A stretch of 34,198 nucleotides of DNA from Paenisporosarcina sp. OV554 (GTDB taxonomy: Bacteria > Bacillota > Bacilli > Bacillales_A > Planococcaceae), in contig NZ_QBUC01000032.1 in the NCBI RefSeq assembly GCF_003058165.1, positions 1 through 34,198 of the forward strand, read 5' to 3'. Below the pieces are notes generated by a model. The model was not told the origin of the DNA. It did not search any database and was given only the letters and a program-made list of their open reading frames with translations. Both the position numbers and the translations under genes were made by a program. Numbering within the stretch: position 1 is the stretch's first letter; each line of letters begins with the position of its first letter. This document shows positions 7,724 through 15,199 of the stretch, piece after piece.

Positions 7724-7768
7724 TAAAAAAGACACATGGAATGTACCACATTCCATGTGTCTTTTTTT
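7724..7768 (+). terminator. Terminator of the tRNA operon
   Basis: A perfect 14-bp stem, GACACATGGAATGT (7731-7744) with ACATTCCATGTGTC (7748-7761), is followed by seven T. It begins about ten bases after tRNA-Ala. The A-run before the stem makes it potentially bidirectional. Confidence 0.95.
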
Positions 7769-7841
7769 GAAAGATAAGCAAGCATCAACTTTGAGACTAC
7801 AGCGAACCCAAAAATCAAAGTAGTTTTTTATAGTTTCGCGC

Positions 7842-7925
7842 ATAGTCGACAAAAATTTGAGAATAGTCGACAAAGAACCGCTCAAAGAAAAGGCAAATCA
7901 AGAAAACCGCGCATAGGAAAAAATT
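7842..7925. repeat. Degenerate 21-bp tandem repeat
   Basis: ATAGTCGACAAA occurs at 7842-7853 and again at 7863-7874, exactly 21 bases apart. Weaker A-rich units follow at about the same step, and CGCGCATAG recurs at 7837 and 7908. The 7769-7933 stretch between the tRNA terminator and citR holds no other recognisable feature. Confidence 0.55.
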
Positions 7926-7933
7926 TCAGTCAG

Positions 7934-7963
7934 AGGTCCTTCGATACAGCAGAAGGGCCTTTT
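7934..7963. terminator. Hairpin beyond the 3' end of citR
   Basis: AGGTCCTTC (7934-7942) pairs with GAAGGGCCT (7952-7960) through one G-U pair. The T-run TTTT lies on the plus-strand side, so the intrinsic-terminator form faces rightward, against citR. It may still mark the end of the citR transcript. Confidence 0.4.
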
Positions 7964-7966
7964 GGT

Positions 7967-8848
7967 TTATCCGAAATAATGAGTTGATAACAAATGGATG
8001 AATTCTTTCTCCAAGTCGTCTTGTTTCTTTACTAAAACATAAGTGGTGACTTTCGGTAATTCAAATAAATCAAAAGGGACTTTCATTAATCGACCTTCAA
8101 GTAATTCTCTTCTAACAATCGAATGCGGAAGAAACGAAATGCCAAGACCATCTTGAATGAAGCGCTTGGTGATATGGGCTTGTGATACTTTCATAGTACG
8201 CAAACCAGGAATATGTTCTCTTAGTAGGACCAGTACATCTTCCCAGAATACTGGGTGGTGGTGGGTCAGTAATGTATGAGTGCGCAAGCAGTCCATTACA
8301 TTGATAGGAGGTCCAGTTTCATCATCATAATTATCCACAGGCACGATAAACAAAAGAGGTTCTTCGAAAATCGGAATCGATTGAAGATGCTTTGAATGCG
8401 CATCTATTGCTGAAATTCCTAGATGGACATCCCCAGAATCGACGAGTGATTCAATTAAGTTTGATTCTTCTACACGGATTGTGATTTCGAGGTCTGGATG
8501 TTGCTTCATAAAATTTCGTAATATGTAGGGCAAGATGGTTTCTGCTAGTAATGGAGATATGGCAATCGTCCAAGTTCTTCGGAATCCTTGCTTATATGCA
8601 TGAATGGTTTGCACACTCTCTTCAAATTGGAGAAGGAGGTTTTCGGCTTTTTGTATGAATAACTTACCGGCGTCAGTTAACGTTACACTATTTTTGTTGC
8701 GATCAAATAATGAAACCCCTAAAAAATCTTCCAACAATTTAATATGAACAGTCACGCTCGGTTGAGACATTAACAATTGTTCAGATGTTTTACGAAAGTT
8801 TAATGTTTTTGCAGCCATGCTAAATGTTTTAAGCCATTGAAGTTGCAT
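7967..8848 (-). CDS. citR: LysR-family regulator, CitR-like
   Basis: A 293-residue LysR-type transcription factor. The N-terminal winged helix-turn-helix (about 1-60) has the typical FRKTSEQLLMSQPSVTVHIK pattern, and the effector-binding domain runs from about 90 to 290. ATG start at 8848 with GGAGGA a few bases upstream on the minus strand. It is divergent from a citrate synthase gene across a 102-bp gap, the same arrangement as citR-citA in B. subtilis, where CitR represses citA. Effector unknown. The symbol rests on gene order plus family, not on a database match. Confidence 0.8.
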   Translation of the reverse strand: MQLQWLKTFSMAAKTLNFRKTSEQLLMSQPSVTVHIKLLEDFLGVSLFDRNKNSVTLTDAGKLFIQKAENLLLQFEESVQTIHAYKQGFRRTWTIAISPLLAETILPYILRNFMKQHPDLEITIRVEESNLIESLVDSGDVHLGISAIDAHSKHLQSIPIFEEPLLFIVPVDNYDDETGPPINVMDCLRTHTLLTHHHPVFWEDVLVLLREHIPGLRTMKVSQAHITKRFIQDGLGISFLPHSIVRRELLEGRLMKVPFDLFELPKVTTYVLVKKQDDLEKEFIHLLSTHYFG

Positions 8849-8872
8849 ATAATCCTCCCGTTAATTAAAGAA

Positions 8873-8887
8873 ATTAATTGATTTAAT
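8873..8887. promoter_or_regulatory. Candidate LysR-type operator (T-N11-A palindrome)
   Basis: ATTAA-TTGAT-TTAAT is a perfect inverted repeat containing a T-N11-A LysR box (8874-8886). It lies in the citR/citA intergenic region, 25 bases before the citR start. AT-rich DNA makes chance matches likely. Confidence 0.45.
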
Positions 8888-8923
8888 TATAACTATTTAA
8901 TATTTATAATCAATTTTCAAACG

Positions 8924-8929
8924 TATACT
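8924..8929 (+). promoter_or_regulatory. -10 element of citA
   Basis: TATACT fits the SigA -10 box and lies 22 bases before the citA start. No good -35 is seen at the usual distance (about 8901-8906), which would fit a regulated promoter. Confidence 0.4.
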
Positions 8930-8950
8930 GCAAGTATAGGAGGCGATAGT

Positions 8951-10021
8951 ATGTTTCAAAAAGGATTAAAAGATGTGGTGGCGGTTCATACGAAGATTGC
9001 ATCAGTGGATGGAGAAAAAGGAGAATTACGATATCGTGGAGAACTTGTGGATAAGGTCATTCCAAATACGACATTTGAAGAGTTGTCCACATTCTTATGG
9101 ACAGGAAGTAAGAAACCGATTTCTCCGTTGTTTATAAAAGGGCGAATTCTTCCACAGCATGTGCATAACTTACTTCAAACTTTGCCAAATGACCTGCAAG
9201 TCATGGATGCCATGAAAGCAGCTATTGCTGTTTTCGGAACAACATCTTTTCTGGAAAAACCAAATGATGAACAAGCAATCCTACTTACAGCAGCATTACC
9301 GGTCATCGTGGGAACGTTTTATAGAAAACAACGGGGACTTCAACCAGTAGAATCTCGAGATGATCTTGGACACACCGCAAACTTTTTATACTTACTAACA
9401 GGGATATCCCCAACACCTGCACAAGTTGAAGCGCTAGAGACATATTTGTTAGTAACAATGGAGCACGGTCTAAATGCATCGACGTTTGCAGCAAGAGTGA
9501 CCATCTCAACTGAGTCTGATATTCCTTCAGCGATTGTGTCCGCACTTGGTACTATGAAAGGTCCATTGCACGGAGGGGCGCCTTCAGGAGTACTTGATTT
9601 ATTAGATGACATGAAGTCACCTGAACATGTCCGTGCAGTAATAGAAGAAAGACTAAAGAAAGGCGAGCGTATTATGGGATTCGGTCACCGTATTTATAAA
9701 ACGGAAGATCCTCGTTCTATCTTGCTACGCGAAAAATGTTTAGCGTTGCAGGGTGAAGATGCATGGTTGGATTTAGCGACGTTTGCAGAAAAAGAAATTA
9801 TTGAATTGTTAAATGAACGTAAACCTGGTCGTAAGTTATACACAAATGTAGAATTTTATGCGGCTGCTATTATGCGCGCAATAGATCTTGACCCAGTTTT
9901 GTTCACGCCTACCTTTAGTTTGGCAAGAATTGTTGGGTGGACAGCACATGCAATAGAACAGGCTGGAGATAATACCATTTTTAGACCACAGTCAGTTTAT
10001 ATTGGCAAAAAATTCGTATGA
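8951..10021 (+). CDS. citA: Citrate synthase, CitA type
   Basis: A 356-residue type II citrate synthase, condensing acetyl-CoA and oxaloacetate to citrate. Catalytic histidines are in GPLHGGAP (H207) and GFGHRIYK (H246). The third catalytic position, usually Asp in an NVDFY motif, is Glu here (NVEFYAA, E301); from memory B. subtilis CitA has the same NVEFY, unlike the major enzyme CitZ. ATG start with AGGAGG upstream (8938-8943). Length matches the family. The divergent LysR gene and the Glu variant support the minor synthase CitA rather than CitZ. A methylcitrate synthase is a less likely alternative. Confidence 0.85.
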   Translation: MFQKGLKDVVAVHTKIASVDGEKGELRYRGELVDKVIPNTTFEELSTFLWTGSKKPISPLFIKGRILPQHVHNLLQTLPNDLQVMDAMKAAIAVFGTTSFLEKPNDEQAILLTAALPVIVGTFYRKQRGLQPVESRDDLGHTANFLYLLTGISPTPAQVEALETYLLVTMEHGLNASTFAARVTISTESDIPSAIVSALGTMKGPLHGGAPSGVLDLLDDMKSPEHVRAVIEERLKKGERIMGFGHRIYKTEDPRSILLREKCLALQGEDAWLDLATFAEKEIIELLNERKPGRKLYTNVEFYAAAIMRAIDLDPVLFTPTFSLARIVGWTAHAIEQAGDNTIFRPQSVYIGKKFV

Positions 10022-10059
10022 GTAAGCTGTGATAGTGCTAATTTAAGGAGTTGCTAGAT

Positions 10060-10641
10060 TTGAGTGTAATTTTGATGCATGAAAATGTAACATTACGTCC
10101 TATGAAAGAATCTGATATCTCACGTTTGTGGAAATTGACCACACCAGAAATATTTACGCATATGCTCAATCAAATCCAAACTAGTGAAGAATTTGAGAAA
10201 TGGATGGAAGCTAGTTACTTACAAATGAAAACTTCGAATACAGCCGTTGTATTTGTGGTTGCCAATTTAGAAACGGATGAATTTTTTGGTTCCACACGAA
10301 TTTACAACATTGATCATGCGAATAAATCGTGTGAAATTGGTGGAACCTATTATGGAAAAGCTTATCAACGAACGCATGTTAATACGATTACGAAGTGGTT
10401 GCTCCTTACCTATGCTTTTGAAACACTCGGAATGATCCGTGTTCAATTTAAAACAGATGAAGAAAACGTAACATCACAAAAAGCGATTGAACGACTCGGT
10501 GCAACAAAAGAAGGTATTGTTCGAAATGAACGTATACGGTCGACTGGAAAACCGCGCAATGCAGTAATGTATTCAGTTATTGATAGTGACTGGGAATTTA
10601 TTAAAAATAGACTGGAAGAGAAAATGAATATTTATTCATAA
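10060..10641 (+). CDS. GNAT-family N-acetyltransferase, RimJ/RimL-like
   Basis: A 193-residue GNAT acetyltransferase that would transfer acetyl from acetyl-CoA to an amine. The N-terminus VTLRPMKESDISRLW and the C-terminal TSQKAIERLGATKEGIVRNE motif match the RimJ/RimL subgroup that includes antibiotic and protein N-terminal acetylases. The true substrate cannot be read from sequence. I place the start at TTG 10060, nine bases after AAGGAG; an upstream in-frame TTG at 10051 touches that site and is too close, and ATG 10075 is too far. It lies between citA and arginase on the same strand, with a 38-base gap from citA; co-transcription with citA is possible. Confidence 0.8.
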   Translation: MSVILMHENVTLRPMKESDISRLWKLTTPEIFTHMLNQIQTSEEFEKWMEASYLQMKTSNTAVVFVVANLETDEFFGSTRIYNIDHANKSCEIGGTYYGKAYQRTHVNTITKWLLLTYAFETLGMIRVQFKTDEENVTSQKAIERLGATKEGIVRNERIRSTGKPRNAVMYSVIDSDWEFIKNRLEEKMNIYS

Positions 10642-10651
10642 TCATGTCCAG

Positions 10652-10681
10652 TTGAGCCAACACCCCTTCCCGTTTTACAAT
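10652..10681 (+). promoter_or_regulatory. Candidate SigA promoter of the arginase gene
   Basis: TTGAGC (10652-10657) and TACAAT (10676-10681) are spaced 18 bases, in the gap after the acetyltransferase gene and 27 bases before the arginase start. No SigL (-24/-12) motif was seen, unlike the B. subtilis roc genes. Confidence 0.5.
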
Positions 10682-10708
10682 AGACTTAAGGAAATGGGGG
10701 GGTATAAA

Positions 10709-11617
10709 ATGATGAATAATTTAAATATATCTTTAATTGGTGTACCAATGGATTTGGGTCAAAATCGTCGCGGAGTTGATATGGGACCAAGTGCGATTCG
10801 TTATGCTGGGGTAGTTGAGCGTTTACAAGAGATTGGCCATACAGTAACCGATGAAGGCAATATTCAAATTGCAGCTGCTGAAAAAGCTGCTTCACCAGAT
10901 ACTAATCTAAAAAATTTAAAAGAAGTAACAGATGCGAGTACTGCTTTAGCTAATAAAATTCATGACGTTATGGAAAATGGTCAATTTCCACTAATTCTAG
11001 GTGGCGACCATAGTATTGCGATTGGAACATTAGCGGGTTTAGGCGATCGTTATGAAAACCTAGGTGTGATTTGGTACGATGCGCATTCGGATATAAATAC
11101 GGGAGAAACGTCTCCGTCTGGAAACATTCACGGGATGCCACTTGCGGTAAGTATTGGATTAGGTCATGAAAAATTAGTGAATATTCGAGGGTTTGCACCG
11201 AAAATCAAACCTGAAAATGTAGTCATTATTGGCGCGCGTTCAATCGATCCAGGTGAACGTGAAATAATTAAAGAACAAGGAATTAAAGTATTTACGATGC
11301 ATGACATTGATAAGCTTGGGATGACTGAAATTATGGATCAAACAATGTGGTACTTAAAAGACCGTGAAGTCGATGGTGTACATTTATCTCTTGATTTAGA
11401 TGGAATTGACCCGATTTATACGCCAGGTGTTGGTACACCTGTACCAGGTGGTATTAGTTACCGAGAAAGTCATTTAGCAATGGAAATGTTGTTTACCTTT
11501 GATATGATTACGTCTGCTGAATTTGTGGAAGTAAATCCTATCTTGGATGAAAAAAATAAAACGGCTGATGTTGCAGTAGCTCTAATAGGCTCATTGTTCG
11601 GAGAAAAATTATTATAA
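10709..11617 (+). CDS. rocF: Arginase
   Basis: A 302-residue ureohydrolase that converts arginine to ornithine and urea in the cytosol. The dimanganese motifs are all present: GGDHS, DAHSDIN, and SLDLDGIDP; the arginase substrate loop NIHGMPLA is also there, which favours arginase over agmatinase. Start ATG at 10709 after a G-rich site (GGGGGGG); a longer reading frame from 10652 lacks a ribosome site. It lies just before sigW, an order seen in other Bacillales. It has its own terminator. Confidence 0.9.
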   Translation: MMNNLNISLIGVPMDLGQNRRGVDMGPSAIRYAGVVERLQEIGHTVTDEGNIQIAAAEKAASPDTNLKNLKEVTDASTALANKIHDVMENGQFPLILGGDHSIAIGTLAGLGDRYENLGVIWYDAHSDINTGETSPSGNIHGMPLAVSIGLGHEKLVNIRGFAPKIKPENVVIIGARSIDPGEREIIKEQGIKVFTMHDIDKLGMTEIMDQTMWYLKDREVDGVHLSLDLDGIDPIYTPGVGTPVPGGISYRESHLAMEMLFTFDMITSAEFVEVNPILDEKNKTADVAVALIGSLFGEKLL

Positions 11618-11626
11618 GTTTTAACC

Positions 11627-11673
11627 AAACTGTTCGACCTAGCATTAATTGCTTAAGGTCGAACAGTTTTTTT
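11627..11673 (+). terminator. Terminator of the arginase gene
   Basis: A perfect 13-bp stem, AACTGTTCGACCT (11628-11640) with AGGTCGAACAGTT (11656-11668), is followed by a T run. It starts 10 bases after the stop codon. Confidence 0.95.
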
Positions 11674-11780
11674 GTGGAAAATGATCATAGAATCTGTATT
11701 TTAATAATGGATAAACTTTCTAAAAAACTGTAAGTATTTTGAAAAAACTTCTGATATAATTAATATAATTTAAAAAATGA

Positions 11781-11807
11781 TGAAACCTGTCTAACCTTTA
11801 ATCCGTA
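11781..11807 (+). promoter_or_regulatory. SigW-type ECF promoter upstream of sigW
   Basis: TGAAAC (11781-11786) and CGTA (11804-11807) with 17 bases between match the SigW consensus (TGAAAC, 16-17 bases, CGTA). It lies 37 bases before sigW, so the operon is probably autoregulated as in B. subtilis. Confidence 0.85.
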
Positions 11808-11844
11808 TAAGTAAGACAGCCGCACGAGCGGAGGAGAATTTTTG

Positions 11845-12408
11845 ATGGATGCGTTGATTAATAAACGAATAAAAGAAGTGTTAAAAGGCGATCAAAACGC
11901 ATTCGCGGAGATTGTCGAGCTGTTTCAAGATAAATTGTATCGAATATGTTATCGCATGCTTGGTAACCAACACGAAGCGGAAGATATTGCCCAGGAAGCT
12001 TTTGTTCGCGCCTTTATTAACATACATACATTTGATACAAATCGAAAATTTTCAACTTGGTTGTACCGAATTGGAACCAATTTGTGTATCGATCGTATAA
12101 GAAAGAAGAAACCGGATTATTACTTAGATGCAGAGGTTGTGGGCACTGAAGGATTAAATATGTATTCGCAAATTGCCTCTAAAGAAGAATTACCGGAACA
12201 AGAAGTGTTGAAAATGGAAATGCAAGACCGTGTTCAATATGAAATTAGTCGACTGCCGGATAAATACCGGGCAGTGATTGTCCTTAAATATATGGAGGAT
12301 TTACCACTCCAAGAAATTAGTGATATTTTAGAAATGCCACTTGGTACTGTGAAAACACGTATTCATAGAGGACGGGAAGCTCTTAGAAAGCAACTGAGTA
12401 ACATGTAG
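11845..12408 (+). CDS. sigW: ECF RNA polymerase sigma factor SigW
   Basis: A 187-residue ECF sigma factor. Region 2 (about 20-90) has the core-binding and -10 recognition patterns YRICYRMLG, EDIAQEAFVRAF and FSTWLYRIGTNLCID; region 4 (about 130-185) has RAVIVLKYMEDLPLQEIS and the helix-turn-helix GTVKTRIHRGREALRK. In B. subtilis SigW directs the response to envelope stress and membrane-active antimicrobials. ATG at 11845 follows GGAGGA by eight bases; TTG at 11842 is an alternative. It is 12 bases upstream of its anti-sigma gene and preceded by a SigW-type promoter. Confidence 0.93.
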   Translation: MDALINKRIKEVLKGDQNAFAEIVELFQDKLYRICYRMLGNQHEAEDIAQEAFVRAFINIHTFDTNRKFSTWLYRIGTNLCIDRIRKKKPDYYLDAEVVGTEGLNMYSQIASKEELPEQEVLKMEMQDRVQYEISRLPDKYRAVIVLKYMEDLPLQEISDILEMPLGTVKTRIHRGREALRKQLSNM

Positions 12409-12420
12409 GAGGGGTTTACA

Positions 12421-13047
12421 ATGAATAACTGCCCAGATCATATCGTTCACTATATGCATGAACATTTAGACGGTGACATTAGTCGTGAACATGAGCTGGA
12501 GCTTCAGGCACATTTGACGAGTTGTACAACTTGTCAGCAACATATGAATGAATTAAGTAAAGTCGCTGTGTTCGTTCAGAGCGCTTCACATATAACAGCA
12601 CCAAGTGGTTTTGTAGAAGGCGTTATTGCACGTATGCCGAAAGAAACCTCTCAAGTAGGAATGAAACGCTGGTTCCATAGCCACCCGTTACTGACGGCAG
12701 CGGCCTTGTTCATGATTTTAATGAGTGCATCTTTATTTAGCAGTTTTAATGATGATCAACAGTTCTCTTTTACAAAACAACCGAATATTGTGGTTGAAGG
12801 AGAAAGAGTAATTGTTCCAGCTGGTGAAACGGTAAATGGAGACATTGTGGTTAAAAATGGCGATCTTCAAATTGATGGAGATGTCAATGGCGATGTAACG
12901 GTTATCAATGGAACGCAATATACGGCGTCAACAGCTAATGTAACTGGGGAAATAGAAGAAATTAATCAAGTATTTGATTGGCTCTGGTACAAAATGAAAT
13001 CAATAACGAAAGAGATTATGTCGTCTTTTGATAAAGCAGAAAAATAA
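12421..13047 (+). CDS. rsiW: Anti-sigma-W factor RsiW
   Basis: A 208-residue membrane anti-sigma factor. The N-terminal zinc-binding anti-sigma domain shows the H-X3-C-X2-C signature (HLTSCTTC). One membrane span follows near residues 88-105 (PLLTAAALFMILMSASLF). The extracytoplasmic tail has the beta-rich GDIVVKNGDLQIDGDVNGDV pattern found in Bacillus RsiW. It holds SigW inactive until it is cut by site-1 and site-2 proteases; those are not in this window. ATG start with AGGAGGGG upstream, immediately after sigW. Confidence 0.93.
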   Translation: MNNCPDHIVHYMHEHLDGDISREHELELQAHLTSCTTCQQHMNELSKVAVFVQSASHITAPSGFVEGVIARMPKETSQVGMKRWFHSHPLLTAAALFMILMSASLFSSFNDDQQFSFTKQPNIVVEGERVIVPAGETVNGDIVVKNGDLQIDGDVNGDVTVINGTQYTASTANVTGEIEEINQVFDWLWYKMKSITKEIMSSFDKAEK

Positions 13048-13078
13048 GTCTCTCCGAAAAAGGAAGGCTTATTTTTTT
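13043..13078 (+). terminator. Terminator of sigW-rsiW
   Basis: AATAAG plus CC pairs with GG plus CTTATT around GAAAAA, followed by seven T. It overlaps the rsiW stop codon. Confidence 0.75.
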
Positions 13079-13127
13079 CGGGTGCTTTGTGCTTTTCTCT
13101 TATGGTAAAGCAGAGTACTGGACCTTA

Positions 13128-13136
13128 TGTTATACT
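13128..13136 (+). promoter_or_regulatory. Candidate extended -10 promoter of cdaA
   Basis: TGTTATACT combines the TG extension and a -10 box (TATACT), about 40 bases before the cdaA start. No convincing -35 accompanies it. Confidence 0.45.
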
Positions 13137-13176
13137 GATTTCATATGAATACGTGAAGAAAAGTGGGGGATGCCAC

Positions 13177-14013
13177 ATGCCGTTTATTGACCAATTCACA
13201 GATTTGACGCCGGTAAACGTGCTCGTTAATATACTTGATGTGCTACTCGTGTGGTTTGTCATTTATAAAATTTTCACTTTAATAAAAGGAACGAAAGCGG
13301 TCCAGCTATTAAAAGGAATCTTTGTAATTATAATTGTTCGGGTGCTAACGCAAACGTTTGGTTTGGATACACTTGGTTGGATGATGCAAAAAATCATTGA
13401 CTGGGGTTTCCTTGCCGTTATTATTATTTTCCAGCCCGAGCTAAGACGCGCCCTCGAACAAATTGGACGAGGCAAGTTATTTGCCCGCACAAGCCTTCAA
13501 GAAGCGGAAGAGCAAAATCGTTTAATAGAAGCGATAACGAAATCTGTAAGTTATATGGCAAAACGCCGTATTGGTGCGTTGATTTCAATTGAACGCGAAA
13601 CAGGTTTAAGTGATTATATTGAAACTGGAATTCAAATGAACTCTGAAATTACTTCGGAATTATTGATTAATATCTTCATACCGAATACGCCACTTCATGA
13701 TGGAGCGGTCATTATGCAAAAAAATAAAATAGCGGCAGCCGCTTGTTATTTGCCGTTATCCGAAAGTCCGTTTATTTCAAAAGAACTTGGAACTCGTCAC
13801 CGTGCTGCGCTTGGTATAAGCGAAGTAACCGATGCGATCACGATTATCGTTTCTGAAGAAACCGGTGCAGTGAGTTTAACATCAAACGGAGACCTTCACC
13901 GAAATCTATCCATTGAAGAATTTGAAAAACGCTTACGTAAAGTGTGGTTCGGACCAGAACCTGAACTTGTAAGCAATTCTAAATGGACATGGAGGGGGAA
14001 AAAGAATGGATAA
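13177..14013 (+). CDS. cdaA: Diadenylate cyclase CdaA (c-di-AMP synthase)
   Basis: A 278-residue membrane diadenylate cyclase that makes c-di-AMP from two ATP. Three membrane helices occupy about residues 13-33, 41-61 and 68-86. The DAC domain follows, with the DGA motif at 175-177 (LHDGAVI) and RHR at 207-209 (GTRHRAALG), both catalytic signatures. The start is ATG 13177, seven bases after GGGGG; a longer frame from 13087 has no ribosome site and would add a non-conserved extension. Length is close to B. subtilis CdaA. It overlaps cdaR by eight bases, and glmM follows. Confidence 0.95.
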   Translation: MPFIDQFTDLTPVNVLVNILDVLLVWFVIYKIFTLIKGTKAVQLLKGIFVIIIVRVLTQTFGLDTLGWMMQKIIDWGFLAVIIIFQPELRRALEQIGRGKLFARTSLQEAEEQNRLIEAITKSVSYMAKRRIGALISIERETGLSDYIETGIQMNSEITSELLINIFIPNTPLHDGAVIMQKNKIAAAACYLPLSESPFISKELGTRHRAALGISEVTDAITIIVSEETGAVSLTSNGDLHRNLSIEEFEKRLRKVWFGPEPELVSNSKWTWRGKKNG

Positions 14014-14980
14014 AATGATGGATAGCCCGTGGTTTTTGAGAATCACAGCGCTACTACTCGCCATGCTTTTGTTCTTAACGATTAAGTCTGATGAAGAAAA
14101 CTTAAACGCAGCGACTAACGGAAATAAGACGGATATTATTCGTGATGTGCCGGTAGAAGTATATTATGACGATGACAACTTAGTAGTCACGGGCGTTCCT
14201 GAAACCGTGGACATGACGATAGAAGGACCTACATCCGATGTGCAAACGGCAAAACAGTTGCAAGATTTTACTGTCTTTGTGGATTTACGCTCGATGAATA
14301 TGGGAGAACACAATGTCATGCTTCAAGCTGAAAACGTGTCAGACCGGCTACAAGTCACTTTGGATCCTTCTTATATTGAAGTTAATATTGAAGAGAAAAT
14401 AACTCGAGAATTAGTTATAGAACCTGAATTTAATGATCGATTACTAGCTGAAAGCTTTGTGGTGACTACTATGAAATCGGATCCTCAACGTGTGCAAATA
14501 ACTGGTGCGAAGAGCGTTATTGATAGTATTAGCTTTGTTAAAGCGACAGTTTCAGGGGATCAAGGGATCGATAAAACATTTACACAAGAAGCAAGTGTGA
14601 AGGTACTGGATAAGGATTTATCGAAATTAAATGTCGCCATCGAACCAGAACAAGTAAACGTGACGGTTGAAATCGAAGAATATAGCAAAGAAGTACCAAT
14701 CACTCTAAGGCAAACTGGGAAACCCAAAGAAGGCGTTACAATTAATGAGCTAAGCCCATCGTTTGGAAATGTACGTGTTTATGGAAATCGTGCAGCAATA
14801 GATGATTTAAGCGTTATTATTGTAGACGTTGATATCAGTAAATTAGAGGATTCGAAACAGCTTAAAGTAAAAATCCCGCTGCCTAAAGGGGTTTCTAAAA
14901 CTTCTGAGTCACAAATAGAAGTGGAAGCAGATGTTACACCAGCTCCTGATAAAGAGCCTAATACAGATGGCTCCCCTTAA
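14006..14980 (+). CDS. cdaR: CdaA regulatory protein CdaR (YbbR domains)
   Basis: A 324-residue protein with one N-terminal membrane anchor (about 10-27, ITALLLAMLLFLTIKS) and an extracytoplasmic part made of YbbR repeats, each with the VPVEVYYDDDNLVVTGVPE-type pattern and strands about 80 residues apart. In Bacillales and Listeria CdaR binds CdaA and modulates its activity. The start overlaps the end of cdaA by eight bases, so translation is probably coupled. The C-terminus is Pro/Asp-rich and not conserved-looking. Confidence 0.93.
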   Translation: MDKMMDSPWFLRITALLLAMLLFLTIKSDEENLNAATNGNKTDIIRDVPVEVYYDDDNLVVTGVPETVDMTIEGPTSDVQTAKQLQDFTVFVDLRSMNMGEHNVMLQAENVSDRLQVTLDPSYIEVNIEEKITRELVIEPEFNDRLLAESFVVTTMKSDPQRVQITGAKSVIDSISFVKATVSGDQGIDKTFTQEASVKVLDKDLSKLNVAIEPEQVNVTVEIEEYSKEVPITLRQTGKPKEGVTINELSPSFGNVRVYGNRAAIDDLSVIIVDVDISKLEDSKQLKVKIPLPKGVSKTSESQIEVEADVTPAPDKEPNTDGSP

Positions 14981-15125
14981 ACAGTAGAGCCAAATGTTCG
15001 AGATCAGAATCTGATTCTTGATGCATTGAATGTAAAGAGTTTTTAAAATTATGTAGATACAAACGAAGCCAGAACGGTGAGAAATGTGTTTGATATCATG
15101 TATAAAGTCCTGAAATGGTGACATG

Positions 15126-15147
15126 GACGGTAGGAATACCTTCCGTC
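15126..15147 (+). other. Hairpin in the glmM leader
   Basis: GACGGTAGG and CCTTCCGTC form a nine-base stem with one T-T mismatch and loop AATA, 53 bases before glmM, with no T-run after it. The rest of the 219-base cdaR-glmM gap has only a short inverted repeat TCAGAATCTGA at 15004-15014 and no convincing promoter. Confidence 0.4.
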
Positions 15148-15199
15148 ACTGTTGATAGTGTAAGAACTTAAGTTTGGATTTGAAGGAGAGAGTATATAT

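Noticed and set aside
6889-7885. Several 60-76 codon frames across the tRNA cluster on both strands
   Set aside because: They run through intact tRNA genes and have no ribosome sites; they are by-products of tRNA sequence.
11745-11775. Vegetative promoter in the AT-rich stretch before sigW
   Set aside because: Many TATAAT-like strings but no matching -35; the SigW-type promoter explains expression better.
13087-13176. N-terminal extension of CdaA
   Set aside because: The extra 30 residues lack a ribosome site, span the probable promoter and are not part of the family; ATG 13177 fits.
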